Shown: positions 1 through 7,030 of the stretch, piece by piece
How positions within the stretch are numbered: the stretch's first letter is position 1
Layout: every line of letters begins with the position of its first letter
Origin: Microbacteriaceae bacterium UBA1487
Lineage (GTDB): Bacteria > Actinomycetota > Actinomycetes > Actinomycetales > Microbacteriaceae
Assembly (NCBI GenBank): GCA_002325245.1
Contig: DCRR01000003.1
Location: 85,816 to 94,032 of the forward strand
DNA length: 8,217 bases
Reading direction: 5' to 3'
Position numbers and translations under genes: made by a program
The notes under the pieces: model-generated
What the model was told of the DNA's origin: nothing
Databases searched by the model: none
The model's input: only the letters and a program-made list of their open reading frames with translations

Positions 1-78
1 GCAGCCGAAACCATCCTCTGGACTTCGACTGGTTCGGATCTGAGATCCGAAACAGACGGAGTACCGCCCGTAAATTGA

Positions 79-103
79 GAACTACACAGTGGACGCGAGC
101 ATC
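79..103 (+). other. 5' arm of the pre-23S processing stem
   Basis: Bases 79-103 are complementary to 3372-3396 in the 23S-5S spacer. Aligning the two gives 22 Watson-Crick pairs, one U-G pair (83 with 3392) and two mismatches (87 with 3388, 100 with 3375) over 25 positions, without gaps. In bacterial rRNA operons the sequences flanking 23S pair to form a long stem cleaved by RNase III. The position and quality of this pairing fit that role. The cleavage sites themselves cannot be located from sequence alone. Confidence 0.8.
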
Positions 104-195
104 TTAGATTCGCGAAAGTACGGAACGACTTCGGTCGAGCCGGAAATCGCTGATCTACAAATAGTGGTCTGATTTCGATCAGACACACTGGTCAT

Positions 196-230
196 TTCGC
201 GCTCGGTTGCCTTTGGCAGCTGAGCTCGAA
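196..230 (+). other. Stable hairpin just upstream of 23S rRNA
   Basis: A near-perfect inverted repeat ends 20 nt before the mature 23S start. TTCG at 196-199 pairs with CGAA at 227-230, C200-T226 is a mismatch, and 201-211 pairs with 215-225 with two G-U pairs. The loop is three T residues (212-214). It is probably a structural element of the pre-rRNA leader, enclosed by the long-range processing stem. It lacks a following T tract, so it does not look like a terminator. Confidence 0.65.
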
Positions 231-790
231 GCGATTCAAAACTCATGTAGTCAAGTTTCTAAGAGCAGACGGTGGATGCCTTGGCATCTGGAGCCGAAGA
301 AGGACGTAGCAATCTGCGATAAGCCTCGGGGAGTCGATAAGCAGACTTTGATCCGAGGATTTCCGAATGGGGAAACCCCGTCAGGCGTACTTGTGCGACC
401 TGATGACTCCCGCCTGAATATATAGGGCGGGTAGAGGGAACGTGGGGAAGTGAAACATCTCAGTACCCACAGGAAGAGAAAACAACAGTGATTCCGTTAG
501 TAGTGGCGAGCGAAACCGGAACAGGCCAAACCGATCATGTGTGATAGCCGGCAGGCGTTGCATGGTCGGGGTTGTGGGACCTTCACGTACTTCTGCCGAA
601 GTACACGTCGACTTGCGCGATATAGGTGAACGGCATTGAAAGGCCGACCATAGTGGGTGCCAGTCCCGTAACCGAAATGTCGCGCAGAGGCGGAAGGGAT
701 CCCAAGTATCACGGGGCCCGAGAAATCCCGTGTGAATCTGCCAGGACCACCTGGTAAGCCTAAATACTCCCAGATGACCGATAGCGGACA

Positions 791-821
<31 letters not shown>

Positions 822-1384
822 GGGAGGGGAGTGAAATAGTACCTGAAACCGTCTGCTTACAAACCGTTGGAGGGGCCCTAGTAGCCCTGACAGCGTGCCT
901 TTTGAAGAATGAGCCTGCGAGTTAGTGGTATGTGGCGAGGTTAACCCGTGAGGGGAATCCGTAGCGAAAGCGAGTTCGAATAGAGCGATTCAGTCGCATG
1001 CCCTAGACCCGAAGCGAAGTGATCTATCCATGGCCAGGTTGAAGCGACGGTAAGACGTCGTGGAGGACCGAACCCACTTGGGTTGAAAACCGAGGGGATG
1101 AGCTGTGGATAGGGGTGAAAGGCCAATCAAACTTCGTGATAGCTGGTTCTCTCCGAAATGCATTTAGGTGCAGCGTTGCGTGTTTCTTGCCGGAGGTAGA
1201 GCTACTGGATGGCCGATGGGCCCTACAAGGTTACTGACGTCAGCCAAACTCCGAATGCCGGTAAGTGAGAGCGCAGCAGTGAGACGGTGGGGGATAAGCT
1301 TCATCGTCGAGAGGGAAACAACCCAGACTACCGACTAAGGCCCCTAAGCGTGTGCTAAGTGGGAAAGGATGTGGAGTTGCAGAG

Positions 1385-1446
<62 letters not shown>

Positions 1447-1771
1447 AAGTGATTCCGCGCCGACAATGTAACGGGGCTCAAGCACACCGCCGAAGTCGTA
1501 GGATTCGTATTATAGGTAGGCCTTCGTGGTCCAGCCGTACGGATCGGTAGGAGAGCGTCGTGTGGCGAGTGAAGCGGCGGGGTGACCCAGCCGTGGACGC
1601 CACACGAGTGAGAATGCAGGCATGAGTAGCGAAAGACATGTGAGAAACATGTCCTCCGAAAGACCAAGGGTTCCAGGGTCAAGCTAATCTTCCCTGGGTA
1701 AGTCGGGACCTAAGGCGAGGCCGACAGGCGTAGTCGATGGACAACGGGTTGATATTCCCGTACCGGCGAAG

Positions 1772-1886
1772 AACCGCCCAAGCTAATCCAGTAGTGCTAA
1801 GAGTCCTAATCCGGCAGATGGATCCCTTCGGGGTGAAGCAGCCGGCCTAACGCTCGACCCCATGCTGGTGCGGCTAGCGTATTAAC
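1772..1886 (+). other. Actinobacterial insertion between 23S helices 54 and 55
   Basis: Between the conserved GATATTCCCGTACCGGCGAA (ending 1770) and the conserved block beginning near GGTGTGACGCAGGAAGG (from about 1888), this 23S carries roughly 100-115 nt that have no counterpart in E. coli 23S as I recall it. An insertion of about 100 nt at this place is an established signature of high-G+C Gram-positive bacteria and is known to vary between genera. Boundaries are approximate because they were judged by eye. Confidence 0.8.
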
Positions 1887-2378
1887 AGGTGTGACGCAGG
1901 AAGGTAGCCCAAGCCGGGCGATGGTTGTCCCGGTGCAAGTGCGTAGGCTGAGAGATAGGCAAATCCGTCTCTCGTGACGGCCGAGACACGATGCGGACCC
2001 GAAAGGGATAGTGGGTGATCCTAAGCTGCCAAGAAAAGCATCGACGCGAGGTTCCAGCCGCCCGTACCCCAAACCGACTCAGGTGGTCAGGTAGAGAATA
2101 CCAAGGAGATCGAGAGAATCGTGGTTAAGGAACTCGGCAAAATGCCCCCGTAACTTCGGGAGAAGGGGGGCCGGATTGGTGACGGGATTTACTCCCTGAG
2201 CCTTGAAGGCCGCAGAGACCAGTGGGAAGCGACTGTTTACTAAAAACACAGGTCCGTGCTAAGTCGCAAGACGATGTATACGGACTGACGCCTGCCCGGT
2301 GCTGGAAGGTTAAGAGGAGCGGTTAGCGTAAGCGAAGCTGCGAATTTAAGCCCCAGTAAACGGCGGTGGTAACTATAA

Positions 2379-2379
2379 C
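2379..2379 (+). other. Expected TlyA methylation target in helix 69 (E. coli C1920)
   Basis: Helix 69 reads GGTAACTATAACC around 2368-2380. Aligned to E. coli GUAACUAUAAC (1910-1920), T2370 is U1911, A2372 is A1913, T2374 is position 1915, T2376 is position 1917 and C2379 is C1920. TlyA enzymes are established 2'-O-methyltransferases of 23S C1920 (and, for the mycobacterial type, 16S C1409). A tlyA gene lies at 6185-6991 of this same window. The methylation itself is inferred. Confidence 0.75.
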
Positions 2380-2381
2380 CA

Positions 2382-2437
<56 letters not shown>

Positions 2438-2946
2438 CGACTTCCCAGCTGTCTCAACCGCGAACTCGGCGAAATTGCACTACGAGTAAAGATGCTCGTT
2501 ACGCGCAGCAGGACGGAAAGACCCCGTGACCTTTACTACAGTTTGGTATTGGTGTTCGGTGTGGCTTGTGTAGGATAGGTGGGAGACTTTGAAGCGGGCA
2601 CGCCAGTGTTCGTGGAGTCATTGTTGAAATACCACTCTGGTCACTCTGGATGTCTAACTTAGAACCGTAATCCGGTTCAGGGACAGTGCCTGATGGGTAG
2701 TTTAACTGGGGCGGTTGCCTCCCAAAAAGTAACGGAGGCGCCCAAAGGTTCCCTCAACCTGGTTGGCAATCAGGTGTCGAGTGTAAGTGCACAAGGGAGC
2801 TTGACTGTGAGAGTGACGGCTCGAGCAGGGACGAAAGTCGGGACTAGTGATCCGGCAGTGGCTTGTGGAAGCGCTGTCGCTCAACGGATAAAAGGTACCT
2901 CGGGGATAACAGGCTGATCTTGCCCAAGAGTCCATATCGACGGCAT

Positions 2947-2987
<41 letters not shown>

Positions 2988-2991
2988 GAGT

Positions 2992-3028
<37 letters not shown>

Positions 3029-3044
3029 TACGCGAGCTGGGTTT

Positions 3045-3077
<33 letters not shown>

Positions 3078-3106
3078 TGCGCGCGTAGGAAATTTGAGAA
3101 GATCTA

Positions 3107-3147
<41 letters not shown>

Positions 3148-3193
3148 GTCAGTTGTTCCGCCAGGAGCACCGCTGATTAGCTACGTTCGGAAT

Positions 3194-3226
<33 letters not shown>

Positions 3227-3353
3227 AGCTTCAAGATGAGATTTCCATCCCTTAGGGGGAGAGGCTCGCAGCTAGACTACTGCGTTGATAGGCCGGATGT
3301 GGAAGCGTGGCAACACGTGCAGCTGACCGGTACTAATAAGCCGATAACTTGAC

Positions 3354-3476
3354 AACATCATGTTTTTTGATGATTCTCGCGTCCACTTTGTGGTTCCCGA
3401 TCTACGGTCGGGAATCTCGACAAGCTCTGTCACTGATGAAGTGAGAGCTATGTCGCGAAGACTGTAAATCAATAGT
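3354..3476 (+). other. 23S-5S internal transcribed spacer
   Basis: This is a 123-nt non-coding spacer. It begins with the outer part of the helix 1 extension and holds the 3' arm of the processing stem (3372-3396). That arm is followed by a hairpin at 3394-3414 (7-bp stem TTCCCGA/TCGGGAA, 7-nt loop), whose base overlaps the end of the processing arm, so the two structures may compete. A second hairpin lies at 3423-3449 (AGCTCT with AGAGCT, CACT with AGTG, loop GATGA). There is no tRNA. Confidence 0.85.
3372..3396 (+). other. 3' arm of the pre-23S processing stem
   Basis: This arm is complementary to 79-103 in the 16S-23S spacer, with 22 Watson-Crick pairs, one U-G pair and two mismatches in 25 positions. 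Together with the helix 1 extension it encloses the whole 23S transcript in a stem of the kind cut by RNase III during maturation. Confidence 0.8.
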
Positions 3477-3594
3477 GTTTCGGCGGCCATAGCAAGAGGG
3501 AAACGCCCGGTTACATTCCGAACCCGGAAGCTAAGACTCTTTGCGCCGATGGTACTGCAGGGGGGACCCTGTGGGAGAGTAGGACACCGCCGGA
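3477..3594 (+). rRNA. rrf: 5S ribosomal RNA
   Basis: This is a complete 5S rRNA of about 118 nt. It contains the actinobacterial 5S sequences GGCGGCCATAGC near its start, CCCGGTTACATTCCGAACCC in the middle and GGGAGAGTAGGAC near the end. Helix I closes between TTCGGCGG (3479-3486) and CCGCCGGA (3587-3594), with one U-G pair. It is the last gene of the rRNA operon and is followed 14 nt later by a terminator. The ends are uncertain by one to three nucleotides. Confidence 0.95.
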
Positions 3595-3607
3595 CTTCTT
3601 TCGAGAG

Positions 3608-3639
3608 AGGCCACCCAACATGTTTGGGTGGCCTTTCTT
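3608..3639 (+). terminator. Rho-independent terminator of the rRNA operon
   Basis: A perfect 11-bp stem AGGCCACCCAA (3608-3618) with TTGGGTGGCCT (3624-3634) and loop CATGT is followed by TTCTT to 3639. The stem is GC-rich at its base and the T run is adjacent, the classical intrinsic terminator form. It lies directly after 5S, and its tail ends 36 nt before the next start codon, so it also controls how much rRNA-promoter transcription enters the protein operon. Confidence 0.9.
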
Positions 3640-3661
3640 GGTTTCAGGGCACGATTGCCCC

Positions 3662-3667
3662 AGGAGG
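3662..3667 (+). promoter_or_regulatory. Ribosome binding site deciding the first operon start
   Basis: AGGAGG is a full match to the anti-Shine-Dalgarno core and sits 8 nt before ATG at 3676. It selects that ATG over the in-frame GTG at 3628, which lies inside the terminator hairpin and has no usable ribosome binding site. Confidence 0.85.
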
Positions 3668-3675
3668 AGATCCAG

Positions 3676-4962
3676 ATGAGCGCATCAGACGAGACGCCGA
3701 ACGACAAGCCCGAGCGCAAGAAGCCGGCTCGCGACTCGGATCGTCGACCTCCGCGTGACGGCCGGGCGCCGTCGCGCCGTGATGGCGACGCTCGACCCCG
3801 TCGTGACGGTGACTCGCGTCCCCGCCGTGATGGTGACGCTCGTCCGCGTCGCGATGGCGATGCGCGCCCGCAGCGTTCGGGCGACTCGCGCCCGCAGCGT
3901 TCGGGCGACTCGCGTCCGCGTCGCGACGGCGACTCGTCGTGGCCCCGCCGGGACGGGGACTCGCGTCAGCGTCGCGACGGTGCCCCCTCGGGTGCGCGCC
4001 CGCCGCGCAGCTTCGACAAGGACCGTGCGCCGCGCGACGACCGCTTCGAGTCCGACTCGGGCCCGCGGCACGACGACCCGCACATCCCCGACGCGGTCGT
4101 TCCCGCCGACCTCGACCGGGTGGCACGCAACCAGCTGAAGACGCTCTCCAAGGAGAACGCCGAGTGGGTTGCCAAGCACCTCGTCATGGCGGCCCGGCTC
4201 ATCGATGAGGATCCGGCGCTCGCGCATCGGCACGCTCTCGCGGCCGCGCGTCGCGCCGGCCGCATCGCCGTCGTGCGCGAGACCCTCGCGATCACGGCCT
4301 ATGCGACCGAGGACTTCGCGCTGGCTCTGCGTGAGCTGCGCACCTATCGCCGGATCTCCGGCAACAACGATCAGCTGCCGCTCATGGTCGACAGCGAACG
4401 CGGTGTCGGGCGCCCCGAGAAGGCGCTCGAGCTCGGCCGCTCGGTGCCGAAGTCGGAGCTCGACGTCGAGGTGCAGGTGGCGCTCGCGATCGCGATGTCC
4501 GGCGCGCGCCTCGACCTCGGCCAGCCGGAGCTCGCCCTCACCGAACTGCAGATCCCGCAGCTCGACCCCGAGCGCGCCTTCGCCTGGAGCCCGGCGCTGT
4601 TCGACGCCTACGCCACGGTGCTCGAAGACCTCGGTCACACCGAGGAGGCCGAGCAGTGGTGGCAGCGCTCCGATCGCGCCACGATCGCGCTCGAGAACGC
4701 CGCGATCCCCGAGGGCGAGGTCACCGTTGAGGTGATCGAGGAGCTCCTCGAGGTCGACGAGGCCTCGGATGAGAGCGCCCCCGACGCACCGGCCGACGCC
4801 GAGACCGCCGAGTCCGGGGCGACCGCCGACGTGGGGGAGCCAGCCGAGGTTGCCCAGCCCGACGAGCCAGTCGAGACCGCCGGAGCGGCCGCGTCTGCCG
4901 AGCCGGCCGAGACGAGCGAGTCCGAGGCGACGTCGGCGAAGGAGAGCGCGCGCGATGAGTAG
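3676..4962 (+). CDS. TPR-like protein with N-terminal Arg/Asp/Gly octapeptide repeats (Rv1691 position)
   Basis: This is a 428-residue protein of unknown function with three parts. Residues 1-135 are low-complexity and highly charged. Residues about 32-104 are made of nine near-identical eight-residue units of the form RPRRDGD(A/S), two of which are RPQRSGDS. Residues about 145-335 are alpha-helical and resemble tetratricopeptide-type repeats (for example ALAHRHALAAARRAGR and FALALRELRTYRRISG). Residues about 343-428 are a disordered acidic Ala/Glu tail. There is no signal peptide or membrane segment, so it is probably cytoplasmic. It occupies the place of M. tuberculosis Rv1691, a conserved hypothetical protein, upstream of the HAD phosphatase, tlyA, NAD kinase and recN. 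The basic RGD-like repeats recall unstructured RNA-binding regions, and the gene follows an rRNA operon, but an RNA role is only inference. The ATG at 3676 was chosen because of AGGAGG 8 nt upstream. The stop overlaps the next gene by 8 nt. Confidence 0.9.
   Translation: MSASDETPNDKPERKKPARDSDRRPPRDGRAPSRRDGDARPRRDGDSRPRRDGDARPRRDGDARPQRSGDSRPQRSGDSRPRRDGDSSWPRRDGDSRQRRDGAPSGARPPRSFDKDRAPRDDRFESDSGPRHDDPHIPDAVVPADLDRVARNQLKTLSKENAEWVAKHLVMAARLIDEDPALAHRHALAAARRAGRIAVVRETLAITAYATEDFALALRELRTYRRISGNNDQLPLMVDSERGVGRPEKALELGRSVPKSELDVEVQVALAIAMSGARLDLGQPELALTELQIPQLDPERAFAWSPALFDAYATVLEDLGHTEEAEQWWQRSDRATIALENAAIPEGEVTVEVIEELLEVDEASDESAPDAPADAETAESGATADVGEPAEVAQPDEPVETAGAAASAEPAETSESEATSAKESARDE
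3769..3987 (+). repeat. In-frame 24-bp tandem repeats encoding RPRRDGD(A/S)
   Basis: About nine units of 24 bp (one of 27 bp, with an extra codon giving SWPRRDGDS) lie in tandem within the first gene of the operon. Two adjacent units, 3865-3888 and 3889-3912, are identical in all 24 bases, including synonymous positions, which points to a recent duplication. The other units differ mostly at third codon positions. The period is a multiple of three, so gain or loss of units keeps the reading frame. Confidence 0.9.
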
Positions 4963-5986
4963 GGCGCGCGTCGTGTCGACGCCGCTCACCGGAGTCGATC
5001 TGCTGCTCGCCGACCTCGACGGCGTCGTGTACGCGGGAGCGAACGCGATTCCATATGCCGTCGACGGCATCAACCGCGCTCAGGCCTCGTGCCGCGTCGG
5101 CTACATCACCAACAACGCCTCGCGCACCGCCGAATCGGTGGCCGCGCATCTGCGCGAATTCGGTCTCACGGTCACGGCCGATGAGGTCGTGACCTCGCCG
5201 CAGGCAGCCGTCGTGCTGCTTGCCGGGCTGGTGCCCGCCGGATCGACGATTCTGGTCGTCGGGGGAGAGGGTCTCACGAGCGTTGTCGAGGCTGCGGGCT
5301 TCCGCGTGACGCGCTCGGCGGAGGATGACCCCGCCGCCGTGGTGCAGGGCTTCGCGCCGAGCGTCGGCTGGGCCGACCTCGCCGAGGCGGCGTACGCGCT
5401 GCACTCCGTCGAGGGCCGCGAGGACCGGCCGTGGGTGGCGACGAACACCGACTGGACGATCCCGCAGGCGCGCGGAATCGCTCCGGGCAACGGCACGCTG
5501 GTGTCCGCCGTGCACACGGCGATCGGCCGGCTGCCGATCGTGGCGGGCAAGCCCGAGACGGCGATCTTCACCGCCGCGCTGGAGCGGTTCGGCGGCAAGA
5601 AGGCCCTGATGCTCGGCGACCGACTCGACACCGACATCCTCGGGGCGAATCGCGCCGGCATCGCTTCCGCGCACGTGCTCACCGGCATCGATCAGGCCAA
5701 GCAGCTGCTGGCGGCACCCGCCGAGCAGCGCCCGACCTTCATCCTCGACGACCTGCGCCAGCTCGACGCTCCGTACCCCGAGATCGAGGAGTCGGTCGCG
5801 CGCGACGGCTCGCGCGAGTTCCGCTCGGGCGACGCGCGCGTGCGACTGCGCGGGCCGAAGGTCGAACTGCGGACGCCGAAGGCGAGTCGCATTGACATCA
5901 TCCGCGCGGGCTGCGCGGCGGTGTGGGGCTCGGGGCTCGCGATCTACGCGCTCGACGTGGATGCGCGGCTATATTCGGACGCATGA
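4955..5986 (+). CDS. HAD-IIA family hydrolase (probable phosphatase, Rv1692-like)
   Basis: This 343-residue cytoplasmic phosphatase of the haloacid dehalogenase superfamily, subclass IIA, has all four motifs. Motif I is DLDGV with nucleophile Asp20 and acid/base Asp22. Motif II is Thr52 in YITNNAS. Motif III is Lys199 in AGKPE. Motif IV is GDRLDTD with Asp222 and Asp227 binding Mg2+. The cap domain lies between motifs II and III. The M. tuberculosis protein at the same place, Rv1692, has been described as a glycerol-3-phosphate phosphatase acting in glycerophospholipid recycling; that substrate is transferred here by synteny only. Residues from about 273 to 343 form a tail beyond the usual HAD core. 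The start ATG at 4955 has AAGGAGA 9 nt upstream and overlaps the previous stop by 8 nt; upstream in-frame codons would lie inside the previous gene. The stop overlaps the next start as ATGA. Confidence 0.93.
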   Translation: MSRARVVSTPLTGVDLLLADLDGVVYAGANAIPYAVDGINRAQASCRVGYITNNASRTAESVAAHLREFGLTVTADEVVTSPQAAVVLLAGLVPAGSTILVVGGEGLTSVVEAAGFRVTRSAEDDPAAVVQGFAPSVGWADLAEAAYALHSVEGREDRPWVATNTDWTIPQARGIAPGNGTLVSAVHTAIGRLPIVAGKPETAIFTAALERFGGKKALMLGDRLDTDILGANRAGIASAHVLTGIDQAKQLLAAPAEQRPTFILDDLRQLDAPYPEIEESVARDGSREFRSGDARVRLRGPKVELRTPKASRIDIIRAGCAAVWGSGLAIYALDVDARLYSDA

Positions 5987-6192
5987 GCGAGCACGAGGAC
6001 GCAGCGCCGCAGCAGGACTCCGCCGACGCGCACCGCTCCGGTGCCGGACGGCACGGCGATGACGAGCTGGTGTCGCGACTGCGGGTGATCGAGGACCAGC
6101 CGCTCGCCTCGCGTGCCGAGGCGCTCGCGCACCTGCACGACGAGCTGCGCGCGCAGCTCGAGGCGGGCGACGGCCCGCGCGCGCATGCCTGA
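5983..6192 (+). CDS. Small conserved-position protein between HAD phosphatase and tlyA (Rv1693-like)
   Basis: This is a 69-residue protein of unknown function. The first 27 residues are polar and probably unstructured. Residues about 28-62 (VSRLRVIEDQPLASRAEALAH, continuing as an amphipathic helix) look like a compact helical segment. A short protein also sits between the phosphatase and tlyA in M. tuberculosis (Rv1693), so the position supports a real gene. No good ribosome binding site precedes ATG 5983. The ATGA overlap with the phosphatase stop points to translation by re-initiation. The stop at 6190-6192 overlaps the tlyA start by 8 nt. An earlier in-frame ATG at 5923 would lie deep inside the phosphatase gene and is unlikely. 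Confidence 0.8.
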   Translation: MSEHEDAAPQQDSADAHRSGAGRHGDDELVSRLRVIEDQPLASRAEALAHLHDELRAQLEAGDGPRAHA

Positions 6193-6991
6193 TCCGGCAT
6201 CCGCTTCTCGGCTCGATTCCGAACTCGTGCGTCGCGGCCTCGCGCGCTCCCGCGCGCAGGCGGCGCGATCGATCGAGGAGGGACGCGTCCGGATCGACGG
6301 TGTCGCCACGGTCAAGCCGGCGACGCGTGTCGCGCCGGACGCCGAGCTCACCGTCGAGGGAGCGGATCACTATGTGGCGCGTTCGGCGCACAAGCTCATC
6401 GCGGCCCTCGACGCCTTCGAGATCGACCCCGCCCAGCGGCTCGTCCTCGACGTCGGGGCCTCCACCGGCGGGTTCACGCAGGTGCTGCTCGAGCGGGGCG
6501 CGCGTCGCGTGATCGCCCTCGATGTCGGGCACGGGCAGCTGGTGTCGGAGCTGCGCGCCGACGACCGGGTCGTCGTGGTCGAGGGGGAGAACGCCCGCGA
6601 GCTCAGCGCGGAACGGCTGGCCGAGCTGTCCGGCTCGCCCGAGCAGCCCACGCTGATCGTCGTCGATGTCTCGTTCATCTCGCTGACGACCGTGCTGCCC
6701 GCGCTGGCGGCGAGCCTCCCCGCTGACGCCGACCTCGTGGTGCTCGTCAAGCCGCAGTTCGAGGTCGGACGCGGCGGCGCGCGGGAGGGCATCGTGCGTG
6801 ACCGCGCCGCGCGCCTCGAGGCCGTCAGCACCGTGCTCTGGGCCGCCTGGGATCTGGGACTCGGCACCGCGGGCGTGATCTCGTCCCCGGTGCTCGGCAG
6901 CAACGGGAATCAGGAGTACCTCGCCTGGTTGCAGCGCGAGTGTGGGAGCAATCCGACAGAATGGGGGAGGGCGATCGATGCCCTCGCCTGA
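6185..6991 (+). CDS. tlyA: TlyA, rRNA cytidine-2'-O-methyltransferase
   Basis: This 268-residue protein, the same length as M. tuberculosis TlyA, transfers a methyl group from S-adenosylmethionine to the ribose 2'-OH of 23S C1920 and, in the mycobacterial type, of 16S C1409. These methylations are needed for full sensitivity to capreomycin and viomycin. The N-terminal S4 RNA-binding domain covers about residues 8-60 (RLDSELVRRGLARSRAQAAR). The FtsJ-like methyltransferase domain has the SAM-binding LDVGASTGGFTQ (88-99). The K-D-K-E catalytic residues appear as Lys70, Asp161 (VVDVSF), Lys189 (VKPQFE) and Glu244 (GNQEYLAW). The start ATG 6185 overlaps the preceding stop by 8 nt and gives the expected length; the in-frame ATG at 6113 would add 24 unrelated residues inside the previous gene. 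Older annotations call the family hemolysins; methylation is the established function. Confidence 0.96.
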   Translation: MPDPASASRLDSELVRRGLARSRAQAARSIEEGRVRIDGVATVKPATRVAPDAELTVEGADHYVARSAHKLIAALDAFEIDPAQRLVLDVGASTGGFTQVLLERGARRVIALDVGHGQLVSELRADDRVVVVEGENARELSAERLAELSGSPEQPTLIVVDVSFISLTTVLPALAASLPADADLVVLVKPQFEVGRGGAREGIVRDRAARLEAVSTVLWAAWDLGLGTAGVISSPVLGSNGNQEYLAWLQRECGSNPTEWGRAIDALA

Positions 6992-6996
6992 CGGCC

Positions 6997-7030
6997 TCCG
7001 CCCTCCGGGGCGCAGCGCCCGACGGGCGGA
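6997..7030 (+). promoter_or_regulatory. Two-tier GC-rich inverted repeat in the tlyA-nadK gap
   Basis: The outer arms TCCGCCC (6997-7003) and GGGCGGA (7024-7030) are perfectly complementary. The inner arms GGGC (7008-7011) and GCCC (7017-7020) enclose loop GCAGC. It lies between the tlyA stop and the NAD kinase ribosome binding site at about 7044-7052. No T tract follows, so it is not a classical terminator. It might influence mRNA stability or nadK translation. In such GC-rich DNA a chance origin is possible. Confidence 0.45.

Larger units (their letters stand above)
1..250 (+). other. 16S-23S rRNA internal transcribed spacer (3' part)
   Basis: This stretch precedes the mature 5' end of 23S rRNA and has no open frame that looks coding. 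I see no tRNA: no acceptor-stem pair with a T-loop and CCA or equivalent. It contains the element TTGAGAACTACACAGTGGAC at 75-94, which I recognise as typical of actinobacterial spacers upstream of 23S. It also contains a series of hairpins: 33-51 (8 bp, loop TGA), 121-142 (UUCG loop at 130-133), 163-189 (UUCG loop at 174-177, 7 bp plus 4 bp beyond a bulged A185) and 196-230 (15 bp with two G-U pairs and one C-U mismatch, loop UUU). Bases 79-103 can pair with 3372-3396 downstream of 23S. The 16S gene is expected just upstream, outside the window, so the full spacer length and any tRNA further upstream cannot be judged. Confidence 0.85.

Noticed and set aside
1..250. tRNA gene in the 16S-23S spacer
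   Set aside because: No cloverleaf, no GTTCGAATC-type T-loop with matching acceptor arms; the inverted repeats are simple hairpins.
2514..2520. Macrolide-resistance change in the 23S peptidyl-transferase loop
   Set aside because: The bases equivalent to G2057, A2058 and A2059 are the usual G, A and A.
3349..3377. TTGACA at 3349-3354 as a -35 box with a downstream -10
   Set aside because: TTGACA is part of and next to the conserved 3' end of 23S helix 1; at 17-18 nt spacing the sequence is GATTCT or ATTCTC, a poor -10.
3628..3675. GTG start at 3628 extending the TPR-like protein by 16 residues
   Set aside because: The codon lies inside the terminator stem and has no ribosome binding site; ATG 3676 has AGGAGG at the right distance.
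3769..3987. CRISPR-like or mobile-element repeat
   Set aside because: The repeats are contiguous 24-bp coding units without spacers and in frame with a protein.
4769..4954. Upstream extension of the HAD hydrolase frame
   Set aside because: It is an out-of-frame Pro/Arg-rich reading of the acidic tail of the preceding gene; ATG 4955 has AAGGAGA and gives the normal HAD N-terminus.
3685..5073. Long antisense open frame (462 codons) opposite the repeat protein
   Set aside because: Its translation is Arg/Gly/Leu-rich low-complexity with no family resemblance; it mirrors the GC-rich codon bias of the real sense genes.
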